Part shown: positions 56,571 to 64,000 of the stretch, in pieces
Numbering within the stretch: the stretch's first letter is position 1
How the letters are laid out: every line of letters begins with the position of its first letter
Origin: Methylocystis silviterrae
GTDB taxonomy: Bacteria; Pseudomonadota; Alphaproteobacteria; Rhizobiales; Beijerinckiaceae
Length of the DNA: 64,000 nt
Assembly (NCBI RefSeq): GCF_013350005.1
Contig: NZ_JABVWW010000001.1
Location: 248,001 to 312,000, forward strand
Direction of reading: 5' to 3'
Translations under genes and position numbers: made by a program
Notes under the pieces: generated by a model
Told to the model about the DNA's origin: nothing
Databases searched by the model: none
The model's input: only the letters and a program-made list of their open reading frames with translations

Positions 56571-56655
56571 ATTAGGCCCCGCAAAACTACGCGGCAATTG
56601 TCGGAACAGCGAGCTCTGCATAGGCTGCGCGGCTCGCGCCAGCTGGAGGAACGGG

Positions 56656-57924
56656 TTGAGCGTTGCATCGAGGGATTGCTTGGCCTGCGCGCAGCGTCCG
56701 CTTCTTGGCCGGCGCGTCGCGCTGATCCACCCGGCTTGGCACTCCTGCGGCACCTACCGCGTGGTCCTTGGCCAGATCGCCGCCTATCGCGCGCTGGGAG
56801 CTGAAGTTTTTCCGATCGCGGTCAGTTCCGATCCAGGCTTCGTTCCGGGCCGGAACTGGATTTGGAAATCTTTCAACCAGGCGACTCCGGAACTTGATGG
56901 CGGCGCGCGCTATTACGGCGGCGCGCCGTTCCACGCGATGCTCTCGCCCCGCTTTTTGCGTGACGTGCTGTGGCCCTATCTCCATGGCGATCAGGCGGTG
57001 GTGCGTCTCGCCATGGCGGAGCGCGCGCGGCTGTCGCGCGCCATCGAGGGCGTGACGTTCGACCTCGTGCATTGCAATCACTTTTTTCTGATGCCGATTG
57101 CGCGCCGTCTCGCGCGTGGCGCCGCGCCGATCCTGCTCGACACGCATGATCTGCAGGCGCGGCAATTCGCGCTGATCAACGAAACAATGCCGTGGCTGTC
57201 CCCGCGCGCCTCCTACGAATCGATGCTGGCGCAAGAACTTGAGGCGATGCGCGGCGCGGATCTGCTGCTGCATCTCAATGCGCAGGAGGCCGAAGACTTT
57301 CGCGCTCTGGTTCCCGAGAACGCGCATGCGCTGCTCTATCCCGCAACGCCTGAGGCGCCGACCGGCCCTGGCGGTCCGGACATCATTCTTGTCGCGAGCA
57401 ACAACACCGCCAACGTCGAAAGCGTCGTCTGGTTTTTGCGCGAAGTCGCGCCGAAAGCGCCGGGCGTCACGGTGAAGATCGTCGGCAACGTCGACGCCGG
57501 GGTGCGTTCAAAGGCGCCGGAGCAATACGCCGCCTACAAGGACTGGTTTCTGGGCCGGGTCGAAGATCCCGGCGTCGTCTACGCGAACGCCCGCCTCGCG
57601 CTGCTTCCGACGATCAGCGGCACTGGCCTTTCGATCAAAACGGTCGAAGCGCTGTCGAGCGGCCTGCCGCTGATCGCCACCAGGCAGGCGATGCGCGGGT
57701 TGGATGAGGCAGCGTCGCGCCTTTCCGGCGTCGTCATTGTCGATTCAGCCCAAGAATTCGCCGACGCGCTGAGCCGGACGGCCGCCAGCGCGCCTTTGGA
57801 CGAAGCGGGGCGGCGCGGCAGCCCGGCGCGCCGCTATTACGAGTCGCGGCTTTCGCTCGCGGCCTATAAGGCGAGCCTCGGCGTCCTCGCGGCCGCGCTG
57901 ATCAGCGCCGGATCAGGCAAGTAG
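56656..57924 (+). CDS. Glycosyltransferase (GT4-like), second of a tandem pair
   Basis: 422 residues. I chose a TTG start because GGAGG lies six bases before it; upstream in-frame codons overlap the preceding gene and look non-coding. It shares the HPAWHSCGTYR entry, DTHDLQARQ, IILVASNNTANVESVVWFLREV and TISGTGLSIKTVEALSSGLPLIA with its upstream paralog, so the pair arose by duplication. GT-B retaining transferase expected, donor and acceptor unknown. Context is a polysaccharide export region. Confidence 0.75.
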   Translation: MSVASRDCLACAQRPLLGRRVALIHPAWHSCGTYRVVLGQIAAYRALGAEVFPIAVSSDPGFVPGRNWIWKSFNQATPELDGGARYYGGAPFHAMLSPRFLRDVLWPYLHGDQAVVRLAMAERARLSRAIEGVTFDLVHCNHFFLMPIARRLARGAAPILLDTHDLQARQFALINETMPWLSPRASYESMLAQELEAMRGADLLLHLNAQEAEDFRALVPENAHALLYPATPEAPTGPGGPDIILVASNNTANVESVVWFLREVAPKAPGVTVKIVGNVDAGVRSKAPEQYAAYKDWFLGRVEDPGVVYANARLALLPTISGTGLSIKTVEALSSGLPLIATRQAMRGLDEAASRLSGVVIVDSAQEFADALSRTAASAPLDEAGRRGSPARRYYESRLSLAAYKASLGVLAAALISAGSGK

Positions 57925-58092
57925 ACTCCGAGAAAATCAGCACGTTGCGCGCAAGTGTGTCCCATCGGCAACGGCGCCGGAAAAACGCCGTTGCATAGCT
58001 CTGCGGTAATTACGTCTTAGGTTTGATAGTGATACTTTGCATTCGAAACTGCCGTTCGTCCCAAGAGGACGAGCTTATTGGAGGCGCCTCGG

Positions 58093-58863
58093 ATGACTTT
58101 CAAAACCTATATTGTTGGCGCCTTTGCGTCGGTGCTGGCGGTGAGCGCCGTTTCGGCGGCTGACCTCCCGATTTACAAGGCTCCGCCGCCGCCGCCGCCG
58201 CCGGCTTTCAGCTGGGAAGGCTTCCACATCGGCATCAGCGGCTCTTACGCCGGGGGCGTTTCCAACCAATATTCGCAAACCTACCTGCTGACGCCCGGCG
58301 CCTTCCTGGCGATTCCGACATCGACTTCGTTCGGCACGAGCGGATATTTGGTCGGTTACCAGAACGGCTATAACTGGGTGTTCGCAAACGGTCTCGTCGC
58401 TGGTTACGAAAGCGAATTCAACTACGCCGACGTTCGCCCGACGAATGCGGGCTCCTATATCGGAGTCGGCGCCGGCAGCCGCCTGCAATGGTTTGGCATG
58501 GAGCGCCTGCGCTTCGGCTACGCCTTCGGCCGGTTTCTGCCTTACATCACTGGCGGCCTGGCCTATGGCAAGGTGCTTCCCTATGGCCAGCAGTGGGGAG
58601 GGTTGTACCCGACCAACCAGTCCGTGTGGCAGGGAGGTTTCGCCATCGGCGCCGGCATCGAATACGCCATCCTCGACAACTGGACCGTCAAGGCGGAATA
58701 TATCTTCACCCGCATGAAGGGGGCCAGCAGCGCGAACCTCAGCCCGTTCACTTACCGCACCGGCACCGGCAACTACCTGGATACGAACATCGCCCGCATC
58801 GGCGTGAATTATCAGGTCAAGAGCATCGGCGCGCTGATCGGCATGCCTGAACTCGGCCTCTGA
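58093..58863 (+). CDS. Outer-membrane beta-barrel protein (Omp25/Omp31-like)
   Basis: 256 residues. The start at MTFKTYIVG follows GGAGG by eight bases. A signal peptide (cleavage after VSA or SAA, before [11 protein letters not shown]) and a Pro run precede the typical [15 protein letters not shown] entry. Alternating aromatic strands follow ([31 protein letters not shown]), ending in LGL. It is an abundant-type porin-like barrel of Rhizobiales. It is monocistronic, with its own strong terminator. Confidence 0.88.
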   Translation: MTFKTYIVGAFASVLAVSAVSAADLPIYKAPPPPPPPAFSWEGFHIGISGSYAGGVSNQYSQTYLLTPGAFLAIPTSTSFGTSGYLVGYQNGYNWVFANGLVAGYESEFNYADVRPTNAGSYIGVGAGSRLQWFGMERLRFGYAFGRFLPYITGGLAYGKVLPYGQQWGGLYPTNQSVWQGGFAIGAGIEYAILDNWTVKAEYIFTRMKGASSANLSPFTYRTGTGNYLDTNIARIGVNYQVKSIGALIGMPELGL

Positions 58864-58890
58864 TCGACCGTCCTCCCCCGACTTCGACGA

Positions 58891-58918
58891 AGCCCGGCCT
58901 CGCGGCCGGGCTTTTTTT
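58891..58918 (+). terminator. Rho-independent terminator of the outer-membrane protein gene
   Basis: AGCCCGGCC pairs with GGCCGGGCT around TCGC, followed by seven T. It is 27 bases after the stop and is the clearest intrinsic terminator in the window. Confidence 0.93.
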
Positions 58919-58930
58919 GTTGGCGCTCCG

Positions 58931-60034
58931 ATGCGATATTCTCGTGGAATGATCCGCAACGCCCCGCTTGCCCACCCTTCGGCTCTGAGTCTCGCGCAGC
59001 TCAGCGAGCGCTCCCGCGAAATCTTCAGGCATATCGTCGACAGCTATCTCGCCTCAGGCGATCCAGTCGGCTCGCGCAATCTCGCCCGGCTTCTACCGAT
59101 GACGCTGTCGCCCGCCTCGGTGCGCAATGTCATGCAGGATCTGGAGGAGCTCGGCCTCATCTATGCGCCGCATACGAGCGCCGGACGTCTTCCAACCGAG
59201 CTTGGGCTGCGCTTTTTCGTCGATTCCATGCTGCAGATTGGCGACGTTGAAGAGAATGAGCGCGCGCGTATCGCCGCCGAAGTTGAAGCGGCTTCCAAAG
59301 ATCATGATTTTCCCGGCGTCCTTGCGGAAGCGACGAGTCTGCTGTCGGGACTGACGCGCGTCGCCGGCGTCGTCGTCGCATCCAAGGGCAATGTGCGCTT
59401 GAAGCAGATCGATTTCGTGCGGCTCGAGCCCGAGCGGGCTCTGGTCATTCTGGTCGCCGACGACGGATCGGTCGAAAACCGCGTGATTCCCGTCGCGCGC
59501 GATCTCCCGGCCTCAGCGCTTACGGAAGCCGCGAACTATCTGAATGCGCGCGTCTGCGGACGGACCATCGCTGAAGCGCGCGCAAGCATCGAAAGCTCGC
59601 GTCAGGCCGCGCAAATGGAACTCGACGAACTCGCCGCGCGGATCGTCGAAGCCGGGCTGGCGACCTGGGCGGGCGCCATGGGCGAATCGCGGCAGCTGAT
59701 CGTGCGCGGGCAGGCGCATCTTCTTGAGGACCTGACCGCCGCCGTCGACCTCGAACGCGTTCGGCTTCTGTTTGCCGATCTCGAAACAAAGACCGAGGTC
59801 ATCGACCTTTTGGAGCGCGCCGAGCAAGGCGAAGGGGTCCGCATCTTCATCGGCTCGGAGAACAAGCTGTTCTCGCTGTCAGGCTCATCGATGATTGCTG
59901 CGCCGCTGCGCGACAGCGAGCGCCGGATCATCGGCGCGCTCGGCGTCATTGGCCCGACCCGGATCAACTACGCTCGGATCGTGCCCATGGTCGACTATAC
60001 GGCCAGGGTCGTGGCGCGAGTCATCGGAGGGTAA
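58931..60034 (+). CDS. hrcA: Heat-inducible transcription repressor HrcA
   Basis: 367 residues from MRYSRGM; a start at M7 is also possible. The winged-helix N-terminus carries [24 protein letters not shown] and [18 protein letters not shown], followed by the GAF-like and dimerisation domains ([44 protein letters not shown]). HrcA represses groE and dnaK-type heat-shock genes through the CIRCE element. No CIRCE and no grpE/dnaJ is seen here, so regulation is in trans. Confidence 0.95.
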   Translation: MRYSRGMIRNAPLAHPSALSLAQLSERSREIFRHIVDSYLASGDPVGSRNLARLLPMTLSPASVRNVMQDLEELGLIYAPHTSAGRLPTELGLRFFVDSMLQIGDVEENERARIAAEVEAASKDHDFPGVLAEATSLLSGLTRVAGVVVASKGNVRLKQIDFVRLEPERALVILVADDGSVENRVIPVARDLPASALTEAANYLNARVCGRTIAEARASIESSRQAAQMELDELAARIVEAGLATWAGAMGESRQLIVRGQAHLLEDLTAAVDLERVRLLFADLETKTEVIDLLERAEQGEGVRIFIGSENKLFSLSGSSMIAAPLRDSERRIIGALGVIGPTRINYARIVPMVDYTARVVARVIGG

Positions 60035-60053
60035 GGCGCCGCGCCGTCCCGTA

Positions 60054-60093
60054 GCCTATTCGCAGCGCTGCTCCGACGGAGCGGAGAATAGGC
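60054..60093. terminator. Probable bidirectional terminator hairpin between hrcA and priA
   Basis: GCCTATTC pairs with GAATAGGC, enclosing an inner GCTCC-GAC-GGAGC hairpin, in the gap between the convergent hrcA and priA stops. A short TTTT follows downstream on the plus strand. Confidence 0.55.
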
Positions 60094-60102
60094 GAAGGGC
60101 TT

Positions 60103-62346
60103 TTACGAAAAATTCTGCGGGTCGACGTCCACCTGCACGCGCACGCCGCCGCGCTCCTTCGGTCCGCCCGCGAGCATGTCGCGCAGAAACGCCTGCATGT
60201 CGGCGCTGCGCGGTCCTTTGGCCAGCAAGCGGAATCGATAGCGGCCGCGGATGAGCGCGATGGGCGCCTCCGCTGGACCAAGCAGCGCGATTTCATTCTG
60301 CTCTGGCCAGGCGCCGGGGGCGGCGACTCTGTAGCGCGGCGATGGCGGCAGTTCATGCGCCGCGCGCGCGAGCGCGCGCGCATGCGCTTCCGCCGTGGCG
60401 GCGTCCTTGGCGGAAACGATCAGCGCGGCGAGACGGCCGAAGGGCGGAAGTCCCGCGCGCTCGCGTATGGCGATCTCCTGTTCGTAGAACTTTTCCGCGT
60501 CTCCCGAGAGAAGCGCCGCGATCACCGGATGCGACGGGTGAAACGTCTGGATCAGCGCGTGGCCGGGCTTGTCGCCGCGACCGGCGCGCCCTGTGACCTG
60601 ATTGAGCAGTTGAAACGTGCGCTCGGCGGCGCGCGGATCGCCGCTGCCCAAGCCCAGATCCGCGTCGACCACGCCGACAAGCGTCAGATGCGGAAAATTG
60701 TGGCCTTTGGCGACGAGTTGCGTCCCGATGACGATGTCGAAGGTCCCCTTTGCAATCTCCTCCAATTCGCGCCGCAGCCGGTCGGCGCCGCCGGGAAAAT
60801 CCGACGAGAGGACGAGTGTGCGCGCATCTGGAAAGAGCGTCGCCGCTTCCTCGGCGAGTCGCTCGACCCCCGGTCCGCAAGCGGCGAGCGAGTCCTCGCT
60901 GCCGCACTCCGGGCACAGGTTCGGACGGCGCTCGATATGGCCGCAATGATGGCACATGAGCGCACGCCGAAAACGATGCTCGACGAGCCACGCGTCGCAA
61001 TGTTCGCAGCGGAAGCGATGGCCGCATGTGCGGCAAACCGTTAGCGGCGCATAGCCACGCCGATTGAGGAAGAGTAGCGCTTGCTCGCCGCGCGCGATCG
61101 TTTCGCCGACCGCCAACGCCAGCCGCGGCGCGATCCATCGGCCGCGCGGCGGGCCTTCCTTGCGCATGTCGATCGCTTCGAGCGTCGGCATCAGCCGCGC
61201 CCGCGCCCGCGATTCGAGTCGTAGATAACCGTAGCGGCCGCGCATGGCGTTGACGCGGGTTTCGATGGACGGCGTCGCCGAGGCGAGAACGATCGTGGCC
61301 TCCTCCATCCGCGCGCGCACGACCGCCATGTCGCGCGCGTGATAGCTCACGCCGTCGTCTTGCTTGTAGGCGCCTTCATGCTCCTCATCGACGACGATCA
61401 GCCGCAAGTCCGAAAAGGGCAGGAAAAGCGCCGAGCGCGCGCCGACGACGACGCGAACGTCGCCCGTCGCGCAGCCGCGCCAGATGCGCGCGCGTTTGCG
61501 CGCCCCGACGCCGGAATGCCACTCGGCCGGCTTTTCGCCGAAACGGGCCGCGAAACGCTCAAGAAATTGAGTCGTCAGCGCGATTTCCGGCATCATGACG
61601 AGCGCCTGTCCGCCTGCCTCCAACGCCTGGGCGATCGCCTCGAAATAGACCTCGGTTTTGCCCGAGCCGGTGACGCCTTCGAGCAGAAAAGGCTTGAACG
61701 CCCGCGGTGAAAGCGACGCCTTCAGCGCGTCGGCGGCGTTCTGCTGCGCGGGCTCCAGCGCCGGCGCGGCGAACAGAGGGTCGAGCAGCGGCGAAATCGG
61801 CGCCGGCGGCGCGGCGATCGCCTCCAGCGCGCCCTCATCGACAAGCGCGTCGATGACGCCCGTCGAGCAGGCGGCGGCTTCGGCAAGCGCTTTCTTGGCG
61901 AAAGCAACGCCGCCTTCCGCGGCTTTGAGGACGCGGGCGCGCGTCGGCGTCAATCGTTCCGGGACATCGCCCGTCGCGCGATAGAGCATGCGCGGCGCCT
62001 CGGGCCCGGCGTCTTCCGCCGCGCGCGTGGCGAGCCGCAGCGCCATGCCGCGGGGGCTAAGTGTGTAGCGTGCGAGCCAGTCTATGAAGCTGCGCAGCTT
62101 TTGCGAAAGAGGCGGCCGATCGAGACGGGCGCTGACCGTCTTGAGATTCCCGCCCGGGCCGGAGTCGCCGTCGATCGACCAGACGACGCCATAAGCCTCC
62201 CGGCGTCCAAGCGGGGCCGTGACGCTGTCGCCGGGGGAAAGCCGCATCGCCGCGGGGGCGAGGTAGGAATAGGTCGTATCGACTGCGACGGGCGCCAAAA
62301 TCTCGACGACTCGCGCTCTTTCTTGCTCGTCCTGCGCCGCGCTCAT
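60103..62346 (-). CDS. priA: Primosomal replication protein N' (PriA helicase)
   Basis: 747 residues. The N-terminal 3'-DNA-binding domain is followed by the DEAH-box helicase: Walker A GVTGSGKTEVYF, VVDEEHEGAYKQDDGVSYHARD, and the ATP-coupling motif in GTQLVAKGHNFP. The eight zinc-binding Cys are clear in CRTCGHRFRCEHCD and CHHCGHIERRPNLCPECG. It restarts stalled replication forks by loading DnaB. Convergent with hrcA. GTLV-type C-terminal regions are intact. Confidence 0.96.
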   Translation of the reverse strand: MSAAQDEQERARVVEILAPVAVDTTYSYLAPAAMRLSPGDSVTAPLGRREAYGVVWSIDGDSGPGGNLKTVSARLDRPPLSQKLRSFIDWLARYTLSPRGMALRLATRAAEDAGPEAPRMLYRATGDVPERLTPTRARVLKAAEGGVAFAKKALAEAAACSTGVIDALVDEGALEAIAAPPAPISPLLDPLFAAPALEPAQQNAADALKASLSPRAFKPFLLEGVTGSGKTEVYFEAIAQALEAGGQALVMMPEIALTTQFLERFAARFGEKPAEWHSGVGARKRARIWRGCATGDVRVVVGARSALFLPFSDLRLIVVDEEHEGAYKQDDGVSYHARDMAVVRARMEEATIVLASATPSIETRVNAMRGRYGYLRLESRARARLMPTLEAIDMRKEGPPRGRWIAPRLALAVGETIARGEQALLFLNRRGYAPLTVCRTCGHRFRCEHCDAWLVEHRFRRALMCHHCGHIERRPNLCPECGSEDSLAACGPGVERLAEEAATLFPDARTLVLSSDFPGGADRLRRELEEIAKGTFDIVIGTQLVAKGHNFPHLTLVGVVDADLGLGSGDPRAAERTFQLLNQVTGRAGRGDKPGHALIQTFHPSHPVIAALLSGDAEKFYEQEIAIRERAGLPPFGRLAALIVSAKDAATAEAHARALARAAHELPPSPRYRVAAPGAWPEQNEIALLGPAEAPIALIRGRYRFRLLAKGPRSADMQAFLRDMLAGGPKERGGVRVQVDVDPQNFS

Positions 62347-62446
62347 GCCGAGGGCTTAATCCATTTCCCACCCTCAGCGAAAATTTTCTGGAACGAAGCG
62401 GCGTGCGACCGGGTTCGAGTATCTCAACCTCTCCACGGAGCCTTCG

Positions 62447-62938
62447 ATGGAAAAATTGTCGCGCATCGGTCTGTCAGCGCTTGTGACGGGAAGCGTCGCA
62501 AGCGTCATCTCGACCGCCGCGCTGGCGGCGCTGGCGAAGCTTGAAGGCAGGGGCGCGCTCGAGCCCACCAACGCCACCAGCCATTGGCTTTGGGGGCGCA
62601 AATCGCGCGGCCGGCGCGACGTCGACGCCGCACACACAGCGGTGGGCTACGCGACGCATCACGCATCGGCGGTCTTCTGGGCCTTACCCTTCGAGGCCTG
62701 GCTCGCGATGCATCCGCCCCGCTCAGCGCTCGAATTGATCGGCGATGCGGCGATGATGTCGGGAATCGCCGCCACCGTCGATTATGGCGTCGCGCCCAAG
62801 CGGATCACGCCGGGCTGGGAACTCGCCTTGTCGGACCGCTCGATGGTTGCGGCCTTCGCCGCCTTGGCGGTCGGTCTGGCGTGCGGCGCGGCGGCGTCTC
62901 GCGCGCTTCTGGGGGAAGCGGAGATGGAGCAGAGTTAG
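62447..62938 (+). CDS. Hypothetical membrane protein
   Basis: 163 residues. Hydrophobic N-terminal segment (LVTGSVASVISTAALAALA), a middle part with HWLWGRKSRGRRDVDAAHTAVGYATHH and a C-terminal helix (FAALAVGLACGAAASRAL) give perhaps three to four membrane segments. The GVAPKRITPGWELALSDRSM loop resembles small uncharacterised membrane proteins of alphaproteobacteria. No function assignable. It is divergent from priA by about 100 bases. Confidence 0.65.
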   Translation: MEKLSRIGLSALVTGSVASVISTAALAALAKLEGRGALEPTNATSHWLWGRKSRGRRDVDAAHTAVGYATHHASAVFWALPFEAWLAMHPPRSALELIGDAAMMSGIAATVDYGVAPKRITPGWELALSDRSMVAAFAALAVGLACGAAASRALLGEAEMEQS

Positions 62939-62962
62939 CTCCGGCCTCCCGTCGGCGCTGAC

Positions 62963-64000
62963 TTAGCGCGTAATCAATCGCGAGCCTCGATTGCCTGTCA
63001 GATAGGTCGCGATCCAGCTGATCGCGACGAAGATGCGGCTGCGCAAATTCACTAGAAAATAGATGTGCACGACGCTCCAGAAGAGCCAACCCGGAAAGCC
63101 GGTCAATTCCAGTCGGCCGAGTTTGACGATCGCGGAGTTGCGTCCGATCGTCGCCAAATTGCCGTAGTCCCGATAGCGGAAGGGTTTGCGTGGAGAGCGC
63201 CCCTTCAGACGGAGTCGGATGGCGCGTCCGGCGTATTTCCCCATCTGCTTGGCGGAAGCGGCGAGAGCCGGAACGGGCGCGCCATCAGGACCGGTCAGGA
63301 GAGCGAGATCTCCAATGACGTAGACATCGGGAAGGCCGGGAACCGTCAGATCCCCGCTCACCGGAATGCGTCCGGCGCTGTCGCTTTCAACGCCCAGCCA
63401 GTTCGCGGCGGGCGAAGCCCTTACGCCAGCGGCCCAGAGAATCACGCCGGCGGGAATCTCCTTTTCTCCAGCGACGAGTCGGTCCTCGAAGATCTGGTCG
63501 ACGGGCGTATCCGTCCGCACTTCCACGCCCTTTGCTTCGAGCGAATCGCGCGCATACTCCGAAAGCCGTTCGGGAAAGCTTGCAAGAATGCGCGGCCCCG
63601 CCTCGAGCAAAATGATGCGCGCGTTCCTTGGATCGGCGCGGCGAAACTCCGGTGGGAGCGTTCGCCGGGCGAGTTCGGAAATCGCGCCGGCGAGTTCGAC
63701 TCCCGTCGGTCCGCCCCCGACAATGATGATGGTGAGCAGTCTCTCGCGCTCGACGGGGTCGACGCTAACCTCAGCGCGTTCGAACGCAAGAAGCAGCCGG
63801 CGGCGGATGAGCGTCGCGTCTGAGATGGATTTCAGCCCCGGAGCCAAACTCGCCCAGTTGTGACCGAAGTAGGAGTGGGTGGCCCCTGTCGCGACGACGA
63901 GGACATCATAGCCGATCTCGCATTTGTCGGTCTTTACGACTTTGCGGGCGGCGTCGACGCTCTCAACCGTGAGCATCAGGACGGTCACATCCTTCTGGCG
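62963..64000 (-). CDS. ndh: Type II NADH dehydrogenase (NDH-2), C-terminal part (5' end outside window)
   Basis: The frame stays open to the window edge (four more codons beyond the GTG at 63988), so the N-terminal FAD-binding part is missing. The visible 346 residues include YDVLVVATGATHSYFGHNWA and the NADH-binding IIIVGGGPTGVELAGA. VILWAAGVRASP and VYVIGDLALLTGPDG, the FAD contact region, follow, and a C-terminal amphipathic/membrane segment (GFPGWLFWSVVHIYFLV) completes it. It oxidises NADH and reduces quinone without pumping protons. Confidence 0.9.
   Translation of the reverse strand, partial: RQKDVTVLMLTVESVDAARKVVKTDKCEIGYDVLVVATGATHSYFGHNWASLAPGLKSISDATLIRRRLLLAFERAEVSVDPVERERLLTIIIVGGGPTGVELAGAISELARRTLPPEFRRADPRNARIILLEAGPRILASFPERLSEYARDSLEAKGVEVRTDTPVDQIFEDRLVAGEKEIPAGVILWAAGVRASPAANWLGVESDSAGRIPVSGDLTVPGLPDVYVIGDLALLTGPDGAPVPALAASAKQMGKYAGRAIRLRLKGRSPRKPFRYRDYGNLATIGRNSAIVKLGRLELTGFPGWLFWSVVHIYFLVNLRSRIFVAISWIATYLTGNRGSRLITR

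Noticed and set aside
58864-58930. CIRCE operator before hrcA
   Set aside because: No TTAGCACTC/GAGTGCTAA repeat is present; only the terminator of the upstream gene is seen.

Overview
The window looks like chromosome of an alphaproteobacterial (type II, Methylocystis/Methylosinus-like) methanotroph. Four things support this: GC-rich DNA with strong C/G third-position bias; Rhizobiales-style gene order and intergenic palindromes; a stand-alone particulate methane monooxygenase subunit C gene (pmoC); and a formaldehyde-activating-enzyme (Fae) family gene. No insertion sequence, prophage, CRISPR array or tRNA gene was recognised. Most of the window is housekeeping DNA carrying several specialised islands.

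Layout. 1-5.6 kb: end of a family-2 glycosyltransferase, a DsbD-type domain protein, YqgE, an acetyltransferase/aldo-keto reductase pair and two adjacent ParA-like ATPases, one with a degenerate P-loop. 5.7-12.05 kb: a tightly overlapping sulfate assimilation operon (ferredoxin, DUF2849, cysI, DUF934, cysH, cysD, cysN). Its CysH is of the APS-reductase type and its CysN carries a DUF2061 membrane tail instead of an APS kinase. 12.2-19.3 kb: polA, aroC and a three-domain ACP/AMP-ligase/acyltransferase. 19.6-21.1 kb: a Cys-containing secreted protein followed by the orphan pmoC. 21.1-28.5 kb: hemW, ada, a histone-deacetylase-family protein and hisG-hisZ. 28.7-31.8 kb: SRP RNA followed by dnaX-ybaB-recR. 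31.8-37.3 kb: DsbA-like protein, rpsD, rpsA and small hypothetical proteins. 37.5-39.85 kb: a bufferin-like copper RiPP locus (Cys/His-rich precursor, DUF692 MNIO enzyme, DUF2063 partner), convergent with a Fae-like gene. 40.5-51.2 kb: a VHL-beta-domain protein, pyrD, opgH/opgG, glmU, glmS and a flavoprotein. 51.2-57.9 kb: polysaccharide export and glycosyltransferase genes. 58-64 kb: an outer-membrane barrel, hrcA, priA and the end of a type II NADH dehydrogenase.

How the genes fit together. The sulfur operon can carry sulfate through APS directly to sulfite and sulfide without PAPS, with the ferredoxin as likely electron donor. The pmoC paralog, the bufferin-like locus and the DUF2946-like protein point to copper, the key metal of methanotrophs. 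GlmU/GlmS, OpgGH, the ABC exporter, the LptF/G-like permease and three glycosyltransferase-like proteins build the envelope.

A recurring theme is family members that lack expected catalytic or metal-binding residues: PmoC (two of three CuC ligands), Fae-like (the catalytic-His position), DNA polymerase I (proofreading acids) and the ParA-like protein (the P-loop Lys). The strongest candidates for under-described biology are the orphan PmoC and the bufferin-like locus with its unusual regularly spaced Cys/His precursor.
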